From NCBI GenBank assembly GCA_035236585.1, contig CP141127.1:62973495-63037494 (forward strand): a DNA stretch of 64,000 bases, given 5' to 3'. The position numbers were made by a program, and so were the translations under genes. The stretch's first letter is position 1, and each line of letters begins with the position of its first letter. The notes beneath the pieces are model-generated. The model was given only the letters and a program-made list of their open reading frames with translations, made no database searches and was not told the DNA's origin. The stretch comes from Warburgia ugandensis (taxonomy: Eukaryota > Streptophyta > Magnoliopsida > Canellales > Canellaceae). Shown here piece after piece: positions 36,723 through 51,435 of this stretch.

Positions 36723-37080
36723 ATAGGAGTTTTATTTTGATTCAAACTCCTCTTATTCTTCCTTATCCATCTAGGTTTCCTGATGATATTCAAATTCCTC
36801 TTTTTCAAGAAGCTTCCTCATCCTGATCGAATCCATGTGACTTGATCTGGTTCATCCAATCTAATCTAATTGATCTGCAATGCACTAGAACAAATTAGAA
36901 TCATCTAAACTATTCATTACTCTTCTGATTAACTCCGATAATCATCTACCCATTAAATTTTGCAAGTCAACAATTGGATAGTCAATTAGAGCTAAAATGT
37001 AAAATTTTATGTTAAATCTTAAAAAATAATTGCTTAGATGGTAAATTAAGTGTATTTTGGCCAAAATTGAACGTTTAACA

Positions 37081-37092
37081 CACCCCCAACCA
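37081..37092 (-). promoter_or_regulatory. Polypurine tract
   Basis: The minus strand reads GGTTGGGGGTG and touches the LTR start TGTTAAAC. It would prime plus-strand synthesis and identifies the LTR at 32,330-37,080 as the 3' copy. Confidence 0.75.
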
Positions 37093-38860
37093 GCATTTTG
37101 CTAGTCCTGAGAAAAACATGCAAAAAATAATTTTACAAAAACTAGAACAAGATGTAACTTTTAGAGGTACACATGATTACATTTAGAACATGCAACAAGC
37201 CCTTGAACCCCTAAGTTACCCCTAGTAGACAAGTCAGGCCTCGTGAAGGTTTGCAGTGAATATGCCTACAAAATTCAATAAGGTTGAGTCCCTTATTTTA
37301 TCTTAAAGAATCCTCATTCATTAGCAATCTACTAATTTTTCACAACTTAATGGAGAAGATTTGACCATTTTACACATCATATACATACTAAAGAAATTTT
37401 ATTTGAGTTATTTCTTAGAGTGCATGTGTATGTACAACCACATAAATCTTGACTTCTAATTGGATATGCTTAAATTCCTTTGGAAATATGTCTTGACCTC
37501 AAATCCTCATAAGTATGCTCTCAAAAATGAAACTCTCAAATAAGGGTTTAAACATATTTCTCTCATTATGTGACCGATTCCAACAAGCTAATGGTTCACA
37601 TAAATTTTTGAATGCTCATGAGACAAAAGAAAGTGATCCCTAAGAGTGGATGCTATCATCAAGAATATTAAGGGTAGTTTACCTTGATTCCTTATTTTTA
37701 TCTCCTCTTTCAGGCTATGTATGTTCCACCTAAGATCAATAGGTCTTTAACTAGGATGAAACGTAGGCTTAGGACAGGTTTAGAAAAGAAGGGTATAAGA
37801 ATTTCAATGGTTCAAAATTGAGTAGAGTTCGTCAATGACTATCTGTTAGGACAACTTTTTCTTTTGGGTTGTACTTGAAATGAATGTCTCTTTCAAATTT
37901 TGGTCTTTCTCTGTCAATTTCATTTCATCATTTTTTCTTCACTTCTTTTTCTTTTTCTTCTTTGCAAGAAAGAGGAGTGTGAGAGGAAGAAAGACTATTC
38001 ATTTTTTTCACTTCTTTGACTTTTTGTCCTATTTTTGAAATTTTTCTACTAACTCTACTCATTTTGACAATGGGTAATGGATATTTATTTTACTGGCTTG
38101 TTTTGGGTTAAGGTAAATGGGGTTAGGAAAGAGAAGGCTTAATAATAAGCTCAAAGGGGCTCACTAGTGGTATGATATATTAGGTAGGCTTTATATCTTT
38201 AAGTTGAGCAAGGATGGCCTATATCATTTCCTAAGTTTCCTGAAGCCTATCAAATTTTATAAATTTTTTGAAATTAAAGCTATTACTCCTATTTATTCTT
38301 GATGTTTAACCAAAATAAGGAGAACAGGATTGCATGAAGTTATATACACTAAAGAAATTGTGGAATTACTTATAACTCTCTGAAAGAAGATAGTCTCTAA
38401 ATCTCACTAGGTTATAGGTCTCCATTAATTTTCCTCAAGGTCCCTATGTCATACCTCTCTATTACTCTTGACTATGTGCTGTGTGTAAATGGTTCTCAAG
38501 AATTAACTTTCATAAAATGCTTCAACACATGCATAATATGCAAAACTAATCATATGCATTCCTATTAAGTGGTGAAAATAGTGGAATTACTAAGTTCTGA
38601 ACATCCATCTCTCATCACAGTGAGGGAACTCCTCAAGAAAGTTCAAAATTCCTATATGCATCTATACCCCCCAACCTGAATGAAACATTGTCCTCAATGT
38701 TTGAAAAACATAGGATCCTATAAGATAATGGAAGGATGTAGAAGATGGAGATTTGAAAAACATCTGGGTTACCTCCAAGGAAGCGCTAAGTTTTACATCT
38801 TCAGCTAGACATAATGATGTGTGCAATGATGGTATGCTACCAGGCTGTTGGAGTGGTAAT
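37093..38860 (-). other. Non-coding post-pol region of the minus-strand element
   Basis: No open frame of note. On the minus strand the conserved words are cttagcgcttccttggaggt near 38,771-38,790, acattgaggacaatgttt near 38,682-38,700 and a second purine tract ggttggggggtatag near 38,662-38,676. The same series occurs at 11,681-11,811 in the plus-strand element. Further on it matches 12,000-12,640 (ctactcattttgacaatgggtaatgg region near 38,055). Confidence 0.7.
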
Positions 38861-40010
38861 CTAAGGGAGGTCATGATATTGAGGTGTCTCTAAAAGTGTC
38901 TCTTCAATTTTAGGTCTAGGCAATTCTAAGAAAGGTTTTAACCTTTGACAATTGAATTTTTGGATTTCTTCATCTTTTTCAATCTCAATGGCCCCATGAG
39001 GATAAATTGTGCATACTATATATGGTCCACTCCATCGAGATCTAAGTTTATCTAGGAATAGATGCAATCTAGAGTTATATAGTATGACCTTTTGACTAGG
39101 TGTGAAGGATTTTCTTAAGATATGTCTATCATGTATAGCCTTCATTTAGCCTTTGTACAATCGTGCAGAGTCATATGTATCTTTTCTCAACTCTTCAACC
39201 TCATGGAGTTGGAGTTTTTTGTGGGTCCTAGTAGAATCTACGTTGAAATTGAGCTTTTTGATAGCCCAATATGCCTTGTGTTCCAACTCTACTAGTAAGT
39301 AGTAGGCCTTTCCATAAACTAGGCGATAGAGTGACATTCCTGTAGGGGTTTTATATGCTGTATGATAAGCCCATAAAGTGTCATTAAGTCTCAGAGACCA
39401 ATCTTTCCTACTTGGATTAACTATCTTTTTTAAAATTTGCTTAATCTCCGTATTGGATACCTCTACTTAACCACTAGTATGAGGGTGATATGGGGTAGCT
39501 ATCCCATGGTTAATCCCATACTTTTTCATTAAATTCTCAAATACTTTATTACATAAGTGTTTTTCCCCCATCACTTAATATGGCTCTAAGAGTACCAAAC
39601 CATGCAAAAATAGTCTTTTAAAAATTTTATCACGACCTTGTGCTCATTGGTTTTGAAGGGTATAGCCTCCACCCACTTGGACACATAGTCCACTCCCACA
39701 GGGATGTACAGATTTTTGAAAGAATTAAGAAAAGGTCCCAAACATCAAAAGGTTCTATGATAAGAATTGGGTTTAAGGGCATCATATGTCTCCTTCCTAA
39801 ACTTCCTAACCATTGACAACTTACACATGCTTTATAATAAGCATGTGCATCCTTAAATATGGTTGGCTGATAAAATCCACACTGCAAAATTTTTGTAGTA
39901 GTCTTTCTAGAGCAGAAATGGCCCCCACATGCATGATCATGACAAAAGGAGATGATTTGATTATGTTCACTATCTGGTACACATCTCCTAATTACTTGGT
40001 CAAGATAGAA
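38861..40010 (-). pseudogene. Integrase remnant (IN)
   Basis: Right to left: the zinc-binding part HDHACGGHFC ... YYKACVSCQWLGSL (about 39,800-39,950), then PFDVW, where a frame shift breaks the first catalytic aspartate region. The core text NYVSKWVEAI follows in another frame, then TPYHPHTSG and [10 protein letters not shown] with the catalytic glutamate preserved. [20 protein letters not shown] and AIHDRHILRKSFTPSQKVIL give the C-terminal tail, ending near 38,861 after LLETPQYHDLP. Stops occur between the three longest frames. The order after RNase H is normal, and the family's role is insertion of element DNA. Confidence 0.9.
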
Positions 40011-40199
40011 CTTGAATAAGTATGGATCATCCCAAGTAAAATATCTAACCTTGGTTAAAAATTTCTATTTATCTTGTTTAGTCCAATGATTAGGCATATG
40101 TCCTGTAATAAGATAATTAACAATATCTCCATACCGAGGTATGCAATAACTATTCATCTAGGAATGACTCAATTATACACCCTCAATCACTAGTGTGCT

Positions 40200-40587
40200 C
40201 CACCACTAATCTGGATAAGTGATCTGCTACTACATTCTCTGAACCTTTCTTGTCCCTAATTTCTAAGTCAAACTCTTATAGTAGTAGTATCCAATGGATC
40301 AACTTAGGTTTTACATCCTTTTTAGAAAGGAGGTGCTTTAAAGCTGCGTGATCCAAGGATACTATAACTTTAGACCCTAACAAGTAAGATCTAAATTTAT
40401 TAAAAGCAAACATTGCAGCTAACAACTCTTTCTCAATGGTTGAATAGTTGAGTTCTGCATCAGTTAGTGTTTTACTAGCATAATATATCACATGGGAAAG
40501 TTTATCAATGTGCTACCCCAAAATAGCTCCAATGGCAAAATCTGACATGTCACACATTATCTTGAATGGTGTGTTCCAATCTGGTGG
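40200..40587 (-). pseudogene. RNase H domain remnant
   Basis: The frame reads [40 protein letters not shown] and [20 protein letters not shown]. The EKELLA glutamate and DHAALK aspartate are kept, unlike in the plus-strand copy. The first part (CDMSDFAIGAI in reverse near 40,530-40,555) is readable but separated by a stop. The domain removes RNA from RNA-DNA hybrids during reverse transcription. Confidence 0.88.
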
Positions 40588-41455
40588 TCAGATAATAAGC
40601 GCAGAAGTCCACTCGACCTTAAGTCTCTCAAATGTTTTCTTATAGTGTTCATCAAAGTCAAAAGTGGCCTCCTTTGTAAGTAAATTACACAAGGGCTTCG
40701 CATTTTTGGTAAAATCCTTGATGAATTGTTTGTAAAAGCTAGCATGTCCTAAAAAGGAGCAAATTTCTTTAACCATCATTGGTGGAGGAAGGTTGGCTTT
40801 CAAATCCACTTTTTCCTTATCGACTTTTATCTCATTGGGTGATATTATTTGGCCTAATACTATCTCACTCCATACTATAGAATGGTACTTTTTCCAATTT
40901 AAGACAAGATTCTTCCTAACCTTAAGCGGCGCAAGCACTCATCAAATGATGACCCAAATATTGAGAAGTCATCCATAAACACCTCAAGAAACCTTTTTAC
41001 CATCTCAAACAAAAATTCTCAACATACACCTTTGAAATGTAGTTCGAGCATTACAAAGCCCAAAAGGCATATGTCTGTAGGCAAAGGTTCTAAAAGGGTA
41101 TGTGAATGTGGTCTTCTCCTCATCCTCTGGTGCTATAGGAATCTAGTTGTAACTAGAATATCCATCTAGAAAATATTAATAGCTATGTTCGGCTAACCAC
41201 TCTATAATTTGGTCAATGAAAGGTAGAGGAAAATGATCTTTCCTCATGACCATGTTCAACTTTCGATAGTTAATACGAACTCTCCACCCGGTTGTCATGC
41301 GGGTGGGGACTAACTCATTATCCTCATTTTTCTTAAGTACAAACATACCTTGACCCTGGTTTTCTTAGGTACTTATCAGAGATAGGGTATATGACACTAA
41401 CATCTAAAAGCTCTAGGACTTCATCTCTAACCACATCCTTCATGTGGGGGTTTAG
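40588..41455 (-). pseudogene. Reverse transcriptase remnant (RT)
   Basis: Right to left: DVVRDEVLELLDVSVIYPIS, RVRINYRKLNMVMRKDHFPL, TFAYRHMPFGLCNARTTFQR and the catalytic box FMDDFSIFGSSFDEC near 40,940-40,985 with both aspartates. Then come SIVWSEIVLGQIISPNEIKV and EICSFLGHASFYKQFIKDFT. Several stops and at least three frame changes separate these blocks, and the SW.SPVQVVPKK segment is scrambled near 41,360. This is the better preserved of the two RT copies in the window. Confidence 0.9.
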
Positions 41456-41788
41456 TCATCTTTGGGTTTCCCTAAAAGGTTTTGCATTTTCTTCTATATG
41501 TATCTTATGCATGCATATGGATGGACTTATCCCTATTATATCTACTATCGTCCACCCTAGAGCAGTTTTGTGTTTCTTAAGAACATATAAAAGCTTACCC
41601 TCATATTCTTTATCTAAGCATGATGCTATTATTATAGGTAAGGTCTCATTACGGCCTAGGTATGAATATTTTAAGTTGTCAGGCAATGGTTTTAGGTCCA
41701 AAGATGGTGGTTGCTCTATTGAGGGTATGGGGATAGATTTGGATGGTGGGATTGGTTCCACATAAGGACCCCACTTGAAGGTATCCAT
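41456..41788 (-). pseudogene. PR-RT spacer segment of Pol
   Basis: A 110-residue frame has MDTFKWGPYVEPIPPSKSIP, YSYLGRNETLPIIIASCLDK, GKLLYVLKKHKTALGWTIVD and GISPSICMHKIHIEENAKPF. The GISPSICMHKI block is the strongly conserved lead-in to the RT of Athila/Tat elements. The open frame, without internal stops, is among the longest left in the element. Confidence 0.9.
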
Positions 41789-41830
41789 GATTGGTACAAC
41801 ATCTAAAATATTGTTTACCTCCTTAATAGA

Positions 41831-42448
41831 CTAGTCTATATCAAATTCTCCATTAAAGAGCATGATACAAGCCTCTAGTGGGTCAAAGATGGACAATGGT
41901 AGATGAATCTCATTAATTAAACTCTCGATCAAGTTGACATCACATGAATCATCGAGGTCTAAATGTTGTTGATCAATATTAAAGACATTAAACTTAACTT
42001 TCATGTTGCCAAACGGAAGTTTCATTACACCATTCCTACAGTTAATAATGGCATTGGACATTGCCAAGAATGAACGTCCAAGGATGACTGAGATTTGGCT
42101 ACCAAGATCAGATATAGGTTGGTTGTCTAGTATAATGAAATCAATAAGATAAGAAAACTTGTCCACCTGTATCAACACATCTTCAACTAGACCACGAGGT
42201 ATCTTGACAGATCTTTCCTCTAATTGCAGTATGGTAGTGGTTGGTTTTAACTCACCAAGTTTTAGTTGCTCATAAATAAAGTATGGGAACAAGTTAACAT
42301 TAGCCCCTAAGTTAAGAAGTGCCCTATCTATGACATGATCAACAATGACACAAGTAATTGTAGGACATCCTGGGTCTCTAAACTTTGGTAGGGTCTTGTG
42401 TTGAATCAAAGAACTCACCTGCTCAATGAGGAAGGCTGTCTTTTGCAC
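41831..42448 (-). pseudogene. Retropepsin-like protease (PR), active-site Asp lost
   Basis: A 205-residue frame without stops has LPKFRDPGCPTITCVIVDHV, then LLNLGANVNLFPYFIYEQL, KIPRGLVEDVLIQVDKFSYL, ILGRSFLAMSNAIINCRNG and the tail SIFDPLEACIMLFNGEFDID. In active relatives the catalytic motif is D-L-G-A. Here it is N-L-G-A, with the change at 42,311-42,313, so the enzyme would be inactive. The flap and the ILGR block typical of the fold are present. It follows the Gag linker at 42,480-42,620. Confidence 0.9.
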
Positions 42449-42479
42449 ATTAACTTTTCACTTTGTTGTGTAGAGCTCT

Positions 42480-44260
42480 TTTAAGAATTTGGCATAGGCA
42501 GGGATGTCTTAAATTGCATTGAGCAATGGTATATTAATTCGTCCATGTTTAAATCCTCCATTAACTCATTGAAGTTTGTTCTCTTTCTAGCTTTATTCAA
42601 TAATTGGGCAAAAGGGGCTTTAAGTACACAGGGTGCCTCCACTATAGGATCTGCAGAGTTTTTCTGTCTTTTCTCTTTTTCCTGTGTTTTAGTTGCCTCT
42701 TTCTCCTATGTAATTTCATTAGCCTACCCTTCTTAGTTGTCGATCTAACGACCACTCCTAAGGGTGGTTATAGGCTTAGCATGCTCATGAGGGTTAAGGT
42801 TTTAAGAACTTGACCCTATCTTAAATTGACCCTTAGGGTTGGGGATGGGTTGACTAAGGAACTAACCCTTTTCTCTATTGTCTAGTTTAGTTGACAATTG
42901 GCTTACTTGCATCTCTGACTTAGCTATGGCTTGAGAGTTGACATTTTGGTATTGGTTTAGAGTTGTTTTTATTTCTTCATTCTATTTTTCCATCATGCTC
43001 TCAATTCTATCCTATAAAGATAGCTTCTTTGGTTACTAAGGTTATTGGAAGCCAAGTGGTTATTGAGGAAGTATAGGCCTAGGAGGAAAATTTTGGTTAG
43101 GGATGTTCAGTAGTGGTCCCCCTTGATGATTATTCTTTGACTAGGAAAATTTGGGATGCTTAGCCCATCCAGGATTGTAGGTCTCAAAATACAAGTTCCT
43201 ACTAGTTTGGTGATGTGCATTCAATGCATTCGCTTGGTCAACAAGGTATTCATGGAATACTTTATTGGATGGACAAGCTAAAGTTAAATGAGCTGGACTA
43301 GAACAAGTAACGCATACCTCTTGTGGAGGTTTATGGGATAATGTAATAGCCATGAAAGATTGAAACATAGTTTCAAGCTTGTCCATTCTTCCACCTAATT
43401 TTTTAACAACAGAGTCGAGCTTATGGGATAGATCAATATGCACTCCTATCTCATAGATACCTCCTTTCTTAGTGGGTTGGTTAGTTCTTTCTCTCCTATT
43501 TAAATAATCCCATTACTGAGAATTATCGGCCACTATCTAAAAGAACTCCCATGCCTCACTTTCATCCTTTAACATGAGGGTCCCTCCACTTGCTACATCT
43601 ATTATTTGTCTATTTTGAGGCATCAATGCCTCATAGAAGTATTGAACCTACTCCATTTCTCAAATCCATGATGAGGGCATTTTTGCAGCGGTTTATTCCA
43701 CCATTCCCAACATTCATAATATTGTTCATCATACCTTTGTTAGAAATTGATAATTTCATGATGCAAGGCATTTGTTTTATGAACAGGGAAGAACTTGTTT
43801 AAAAACTTCTTAGACAATTGGTCCCATGTATATATGGAACCTACCTCCAGGGAATTAAGCCATGACATTGCTTTGTCCTTAGGTGAGAACAAGAATAGCC
43901 TAAGCTTAATAGAATCATCCGAAAAGTTTTAGAACCTAAATGTGACACAAATATCAAGGAACACCTTGATATGTTGGTAGGGGTCTTCTCAATCTCGACC
44001 ATAAGAAGTAGGGAGTAATTGAATGACTCCCAACTTTAACGCAAAGTGGTAAGCATTTGTGTGAGGTAAAGATATGCAGGATGGGGTATTAAGTTGTAGA
44101 GGCACATATAAATCTCTAATTGTTTTGTGCTCAATCTCTGCTAGTGGTTCAGCAATGGGGATAGGAACTAGGTTTTTTCCCCTTGGTGTTGGATGCATTG
44201 AATCTTTGAGTCTAAAGGTAGTATCTCTGGATTCTGATATCGACACCCTTGCATGAACTG
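42480..44260 (-). pseudogene. gag: Gag pseudogene (minus-strand Athila/Tat element)
   Basis: Reading from 44,256 down, a first frame begins MSISESRDTTFRLKDSMHP and includes EIEHKTIRDLYVPLQLNTPS and LKLGVIQLLPTSYGRD. The capsid domain is broken across several frames (43,600-43,980). A 100-residue frame at 43,141-43,443 has LSHKLDSVVKKLGGRMDKLE and the CCHC knuckle CVTCSSPAHLTLAC with all ligands. The linker PFAQLLNKARKRTNFNELME follows near 42,540-42,610. The length is close to the family's usual 600 residues. Frame shifts and stops make it non-functional. Confidence 0.88.
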
Positions 44261-45390
44261 GCCTAATCTAAAATGTCTTAATTTAAATGCTGGCTCTAAC
44301 TCTACATGATGCACAACACAAAAGGCACAGTCAAACAATCCTTAGGCTAATAAGCGATCTTTTAACTTTCTTGAATTTGTGGGGACATGCTTTTAAATTA
44401 GCCTAATCTAATGCTCCTCCTCTCCTTTAGATTTGACTATTGCTTACCAGTTAGGTTCTACGTAAGATGGTTAATATAATCCTCATGCAAGAAGGCATTT
44501 AGACCTCAACAAATATCAACAGAAGGCGTGGAAAAATTACTTGGATTTTAAGACACCCACTATAACCACAATTCTCAAAAGCCACTAGAGTGACAATAGA
44601 ATGCATCTTAGTAAGAGGGTCCTATGAGCATGTGAGAGCCCTATAGGTCTCTTCTAATTGATTTTAGATTAATTTAAAAGGTAGGGTTGTGTGCTTGAGG
44701 TGATTATCCTAGGTGGGCCAAGGAGTGGTGATGAAATATATCCTTGATCTTAGGGGGTCAAGTGCCCTTACTAATTAATTTTCACTCTCCATGGAAATTC
44801 GATCAATATATATATATATATATATATATCACTTTAAAGCAGTAAACGTGCCCTAAGAATGCAATTAAAATAGTCAACTAATGCAAAACCCTAAAAATGC
44901 AGCCATTATCAAATATGCTTTCTATATGCAATTATTCTACCAAACAATGCAAAATTATCTTAAATGAAAACCCTAATATATGATATAAAAGGAGTGAGGG
45001 ATACTAACAGTGGGGTTTCTGATGAAGATCAAGTGTGAGCCACCTTATCCACACTTACCCTGTATTATACAACCCTTTTAAAATTGAAATAGAAATTGCT
45101 AACTACATAGGGGCCTCACTACAAGATTCACTTAAAATAAAAGGAAAAGCATATTCTAGGAAATAAGGAAAATTTCTATTTTGATGAAGATCCACTTGCC
45201 AATTTTCTCCATTTTCCTATTTTTTGAAAAAGAAAGATAGAAATAAGTACCAAATTTAGGAAACAAGAAATTTATGCACTTAAAAAATTGAAAAATACAC
45301 CTAAAAATACCTAAAATGTTAAAAGTATGAAATTCCTAAAAAAAATGTATTTTTTGGATTTTTAATTAAATTTTATAAAACTCCATTGTG
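44261..45390 (-). other. 5' untranslated leader of the minus-strand element
   Basis: Non-coding. An (AT)n run lies at 44,806-44,829. The stretch near 44,690-44,770 (taggtgggccaaggagt, atccttgatctta) matches the leader of the left element near 500-545. Confidence 0.6.
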
Positions 45391-45410
45391 GGCCCCTGAT
45401 AACAATGCCA
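45391..45410 (-). promoter_or_regulatory. Primer-binding site (tRNA-Asp type, decayed)
   Basis: The minus strand reads TGGCATTGTTATCAGGGGCC, next to the spacer AGTTTT and the LTR edge at 45,417. It differs from the family site TGGCGCCGTTGCCGGGGA mostly by transitions. Confidence 0.7.
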
Positions 45411-45416
45411 AAAACT

Positions 45417-47516
<2,100 letters not shown>

Positions 47517-49000
47517 GGCTACATGAATGTGCTCCCAGACTATAGCAAGTAACCCTATGAGGGCTGGAGAGAGTTCGTGTGATATCCACAATAAACTAAG
47601 TGATGATGGTAGTTGCCCATGGTGACCATAGTACCCAAGGAGCATAGGTGTCTAGTTACGATTATGGACATGCTTAGATATGTCAGTCATTATCTTGAGA
47701 ATCTAGACCAGTCTACCATGGCATGACCATATTCCATAGTCCCATTGGTAGGACAATATGCCATCGTCTTAGTGTCAGGACTATATGCCCTCAAGTTTTC
47801 ACAATTTTGGTTTCAATGTCATTTTATGTTGAGCTTTTACATTCATTCTTAGCTAATAATTTTGCTTTCAAAATCATGAATAGCTTTTGATTTTGTTGGA
47901 CAAATGATTTACTGAATATTCGCTTCCTAACATTTGTACTTTTGAGCATCTTAGGTGACTTGCATAAGGATATCCATAGAATCTTAAATGTTATGTATTC
48001 CTCAAAGGATGTGATGCACCTAATTATACTCAAGATAAATTGAAATTTTCTATGGAATGAATGTTTTAACTTATAGAAGTGTAAATGTAATCACATGATA
48101 ATCTTATGAATAGGCATATCTCATTTAGATATACCATGATAGACTCATGAATGGTTAGTGCCTATATATATATATATATATATTCTGGTTGCTGTGTATT
48201 TTGGGTGGTCTGGTTTGTATTAAGCTTTTTACTAGTAAGTGATTATGCTCACCCCTACACCAACATTTTTTAGAAGAGAGCTTAGGTAGGTTAAGTGCCA
48301 AGGACAAAGGAAAGGTGAAGGAGGTGGATATTTGAATCAGGGATGTACGTGCTAAGTGGGTCTAGACTTTTGATAGCTTTTGGTTATATTATAGACTTTT
48401 CTTGTGGGAATTGATGTATATGTTATAGTTGACATGCATCTGATTGTAATATTTATAGGACAGTTTAGCTATGTTGTTATTGATGGTAGTTACAATTTAG
48501 TGGTGCAACTCTAATCGGTTTTACATACACTTTACCTATTTTAATAGGTGGAGATTTTCAGGAAGCAAAACCTGACTAGTAGAGTGGTATTTACAAAGCA
48601 CCCATACATTATATGATTTCCATCTTAAACCTAAGATGGAAGTTTTCAGTATTTTTACAAAGAATGTTTATAAATATCATTTTTTGAGAACTGGGATGTT
48701 TAACTGTATCTCTTAGAAAGATCCTAGAGTGCTGACACACCTGGCTCTATATCTTTAAGGTGGTGGTTCTGCTATTTCCTTAAAATGATGAGCTAGTTCT
48801 ATGTTTTAGCCATGTATCACTATGGTGGTGTTTCTCATGTAGCCTTAGACCGGTGACCTATTTTAAACTATCCTATTTTGTTTTACTTTATCCTATTATC
48901 CAGTATCAAGCAGGTACCAAAGAACATTTGCGGTGGCGTTTTGAGCCTTATGAGTGAGTACTTCTAACAAAGACGTACATGACTTGGAGATGGGCGATCT
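47517..49000 (+). mobile_element. Degenerate LTR-like sequence
   Basis: No coding sequence. A (TA)n run lies at 48,163-48,183. The words tgattatgctcacccctacaccaac near 48,240 sit as tatactcacccaatccttaac does in the Tekay-like LTR near 35,780, and cctaagatggaag near 48,632 is like the LTR's catcccaccttagg. This suggests a diverged LTR of that kind in plus orientation. Confidence 0.35.
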
Positions 49001-50493
49001 AACGAGACAACCAAAATGACTTCAAGAATGTTTGGACCAATATTAACAGCATAGAAACCATTAACAAAGATGAATGATGAATGAGTTCTAATGAGCATAA
49101 AGAACTACAAGGCAAGTCAATGATTTCAATACTCTAGGTTTGGTTTGAGAAAGTAAAACATGTTGTGCAGTGACTATCTTTCTTGTCTTCAGCATTTACA
49201 ACCCTTGGCCTATCGATAAAAATTATGCCAATTGAATTATTTTAACCACTATTTTTTCTTGTTTAATATTATTCATTTGATTTAAAGCTTAGAGAAACAT
49301 AAGCTACCCATCCAATTGGAGTTATTTTTAATATGTAGGTAATCTAGGAGAGTGAACAAGATAAATGGTTATATCTTCTAAAAATCATTCTTAAAAACAT
49401 GAAAAGGCTTTGCATGATATCATGTGCTAGTTTAAGCATATGAGAATAGGTAAAATCGTAGTTAAAAGCTTGAAATTTTGACCAATTTTTATTTAAATCT
49501 TAAACTTTTTGAGATCTTAGAGATATCCCTAAGCACTTTAAACTTTTCCCAACTAATTGACATAGGAGCACCTCTATTTCAAAAAACCAAATACGGATCC
49601 AAGAAGGATGAGATCAATCAAGGATTGGGCATCCTAGATCATCATCAACAAGATATTTTAAATCATCATGTTTTGGACATCTTAGATCATCATGGAATGG
49701 ATGTCTTGCATCAGTAAGAGATGGATGTCTTGGATCCATAAAAAAATGGAAGTCTTGGATCACTCAAGAGAGAACATCCTGTGGTCCACTCAAGCACCTT
49801 CCTATTTTCCTTGGTCAAAATGTCTTCATGAATTTTATCCCTAGTCAAAATTGTGTTGACTAGTCAAGATTTTATATCAGTCAAATTTAAGTAAAATCTT
49901 GTATAAGGAATGGGGAAACTTAGGACACTGCTTATTTGTAAAATGTCTATTTAGAAATTTCTTGTATGGCTTTAGGAAACTACCTAAGTCTTAAATATTT
50001 TTGTTTAGGAAACAACTAGATTTAGGAAATCATTGTTGGAAACTACCTAAGTCTTAGAAGCAATTACTTTGTTTAGAAAACTATTATTTTAGGAAGTAAC
50101 TTTTAGTCATATATCAGCCTGAAAGACTACTTATGATGTGAGGGTTGTTCCCAATCTATTTAAACACTCTTATAACATGAAAGAAGAAAATTTATGGATG
50201 TTTTTTTTTTCTTTTTTTAACTTTTGAGAGGCTTAAGGCTCATTTGCCTTCTTTTTGCTTTAACATATGTTGGAAAGATCTTACAGTGGTGATGCCCCTA
50301 TCATTATATCTTTAATGTGGTGAGGCACCTACCATTGTATCTTTAATGTGGTGGATGTCCTACAACCTTAAAGTGGTGAGCTAGTTCTATGCTTTTAGTC
50401 CTATATCTTTATGTTGGTGTTTCTCTTGTAGCCTTAGAGTGGTTAGTTATTTCAATCTATCCCATTTTGTTTTATTTTATCCTATTATCCTAG
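48715..50493 (+). repeat. Split direct repeat (48,715-48,905 and 50,273-50,493)
   Basis: The two parts share gaaagatc, gatgagctagttctatg, ggtggtgtttctcatgtagcc against ttggtgtttctcttgtagcc, and tttatcctattatcc. They lie about 1.57 kb apart in the same orientation. The second also contains an inner tandem repeat of about 35 bp (atatctttaatgtggtg twice). Confidence 0.7.
49634..49778 (+). repeat. 24 bp minisatellite, six units
   Basis: The units begin at 49,634, 49,658, 49,682, 49,706, 49,730 (25 bp) and 49,755. They follow the pattern ttagatcatcat...ggatgtc. In one frame they give an 8-residue repeat (DILDHHGM-like), but no gene around it is supported. Confidence 0.85.
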
Positions 50494-51110
50494 TACTAGT
50501 AATCATATGCCATTAAAAAGAGCAACTATGTTAAGATGCGAGCACCATGCCTTGCCTATGTAGTTGTTGACCAACTGAGTTAGTAGTTGACTTGCCAATT
50601 TGGACCACTATGGATGTTAAAACTACATTTCATAATTTTACACTTCTTTATCAATTTAATATTTTATTCACTTAAAAGAAAAAAGAAACAAAAGGCCAAG
50701 GCCCTTTTACTATGGGCCAATTTGGAATGGCATGGCAGTAGGGAGAGAGTGCTATAAAAAATGGCATCATTTTAGAGGGAGATAGAGAGTTTTAGAGAAG
50801 TAAAATGGTGTGATATGTTGCTACAACTAGGTCCCTCTCCTTGCTTACAATCAATCACCATGCATTCTGCAATTAGCTTCAACAATAGTTTGGTTCTACA
50901 ACATTTCCCTTACATGACTCTAGATTCTAGTCTTCTCCTTCAACTACTCAACTTATTATGCCTTTTACTTGGATGAATGCCACTATGACCTTTGAAGTTG
51001 TTAGTGAACCCCTTTCTCTTCTCTCAACTTTTATTTATTCCTATAATTTGTAAATTATTTATAGTCTATTTAATGGTTGTAGATGTATGGGATTTGTCTG
51101 GTCCATCTGA
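49779..51110 (+). other. Unassigned sequence with a promoter-like stretch
   Basis: No gene recognised. A TATA-like gctataaaaaatggc stands at 50,751-50,765, followed by a pyrimidine-rich stretch, which looks like an LTR promoter and leader but has no supporting ends. Confidence 0.3.
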
Positions 51111-51111
51111 T

Positions 51112-51292
<181 letters not shown>

Positions 51293-51306
51293 CTTTCGTT
51301 GCAATC

Positions 51307-51435
51307 TCTCTCCATTTCCAACTCCGAAGTACCTTAGAAAACATCATCATCATCAAGAGCTTATCCCAATTAGGGGTCGACCACATGAATCTTATTCCTC
51401 CATTTCCCTCCATTAAGTACCATGGCTTCATTTAG
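51307..51435 (-). repeat. Duplicate of the RTE 3' end, left copy
   Basis: 129 bp that repeats 53,811-53,942 almost fully. It includes the RTE tail in reverse (catcatcatcaagagctt, cccaattaggggtcgaccac) and about 35 bp beyond the tail. It ends exactly at the LTR edge TGTGACGACC (51,436). Confidence 0.9.
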
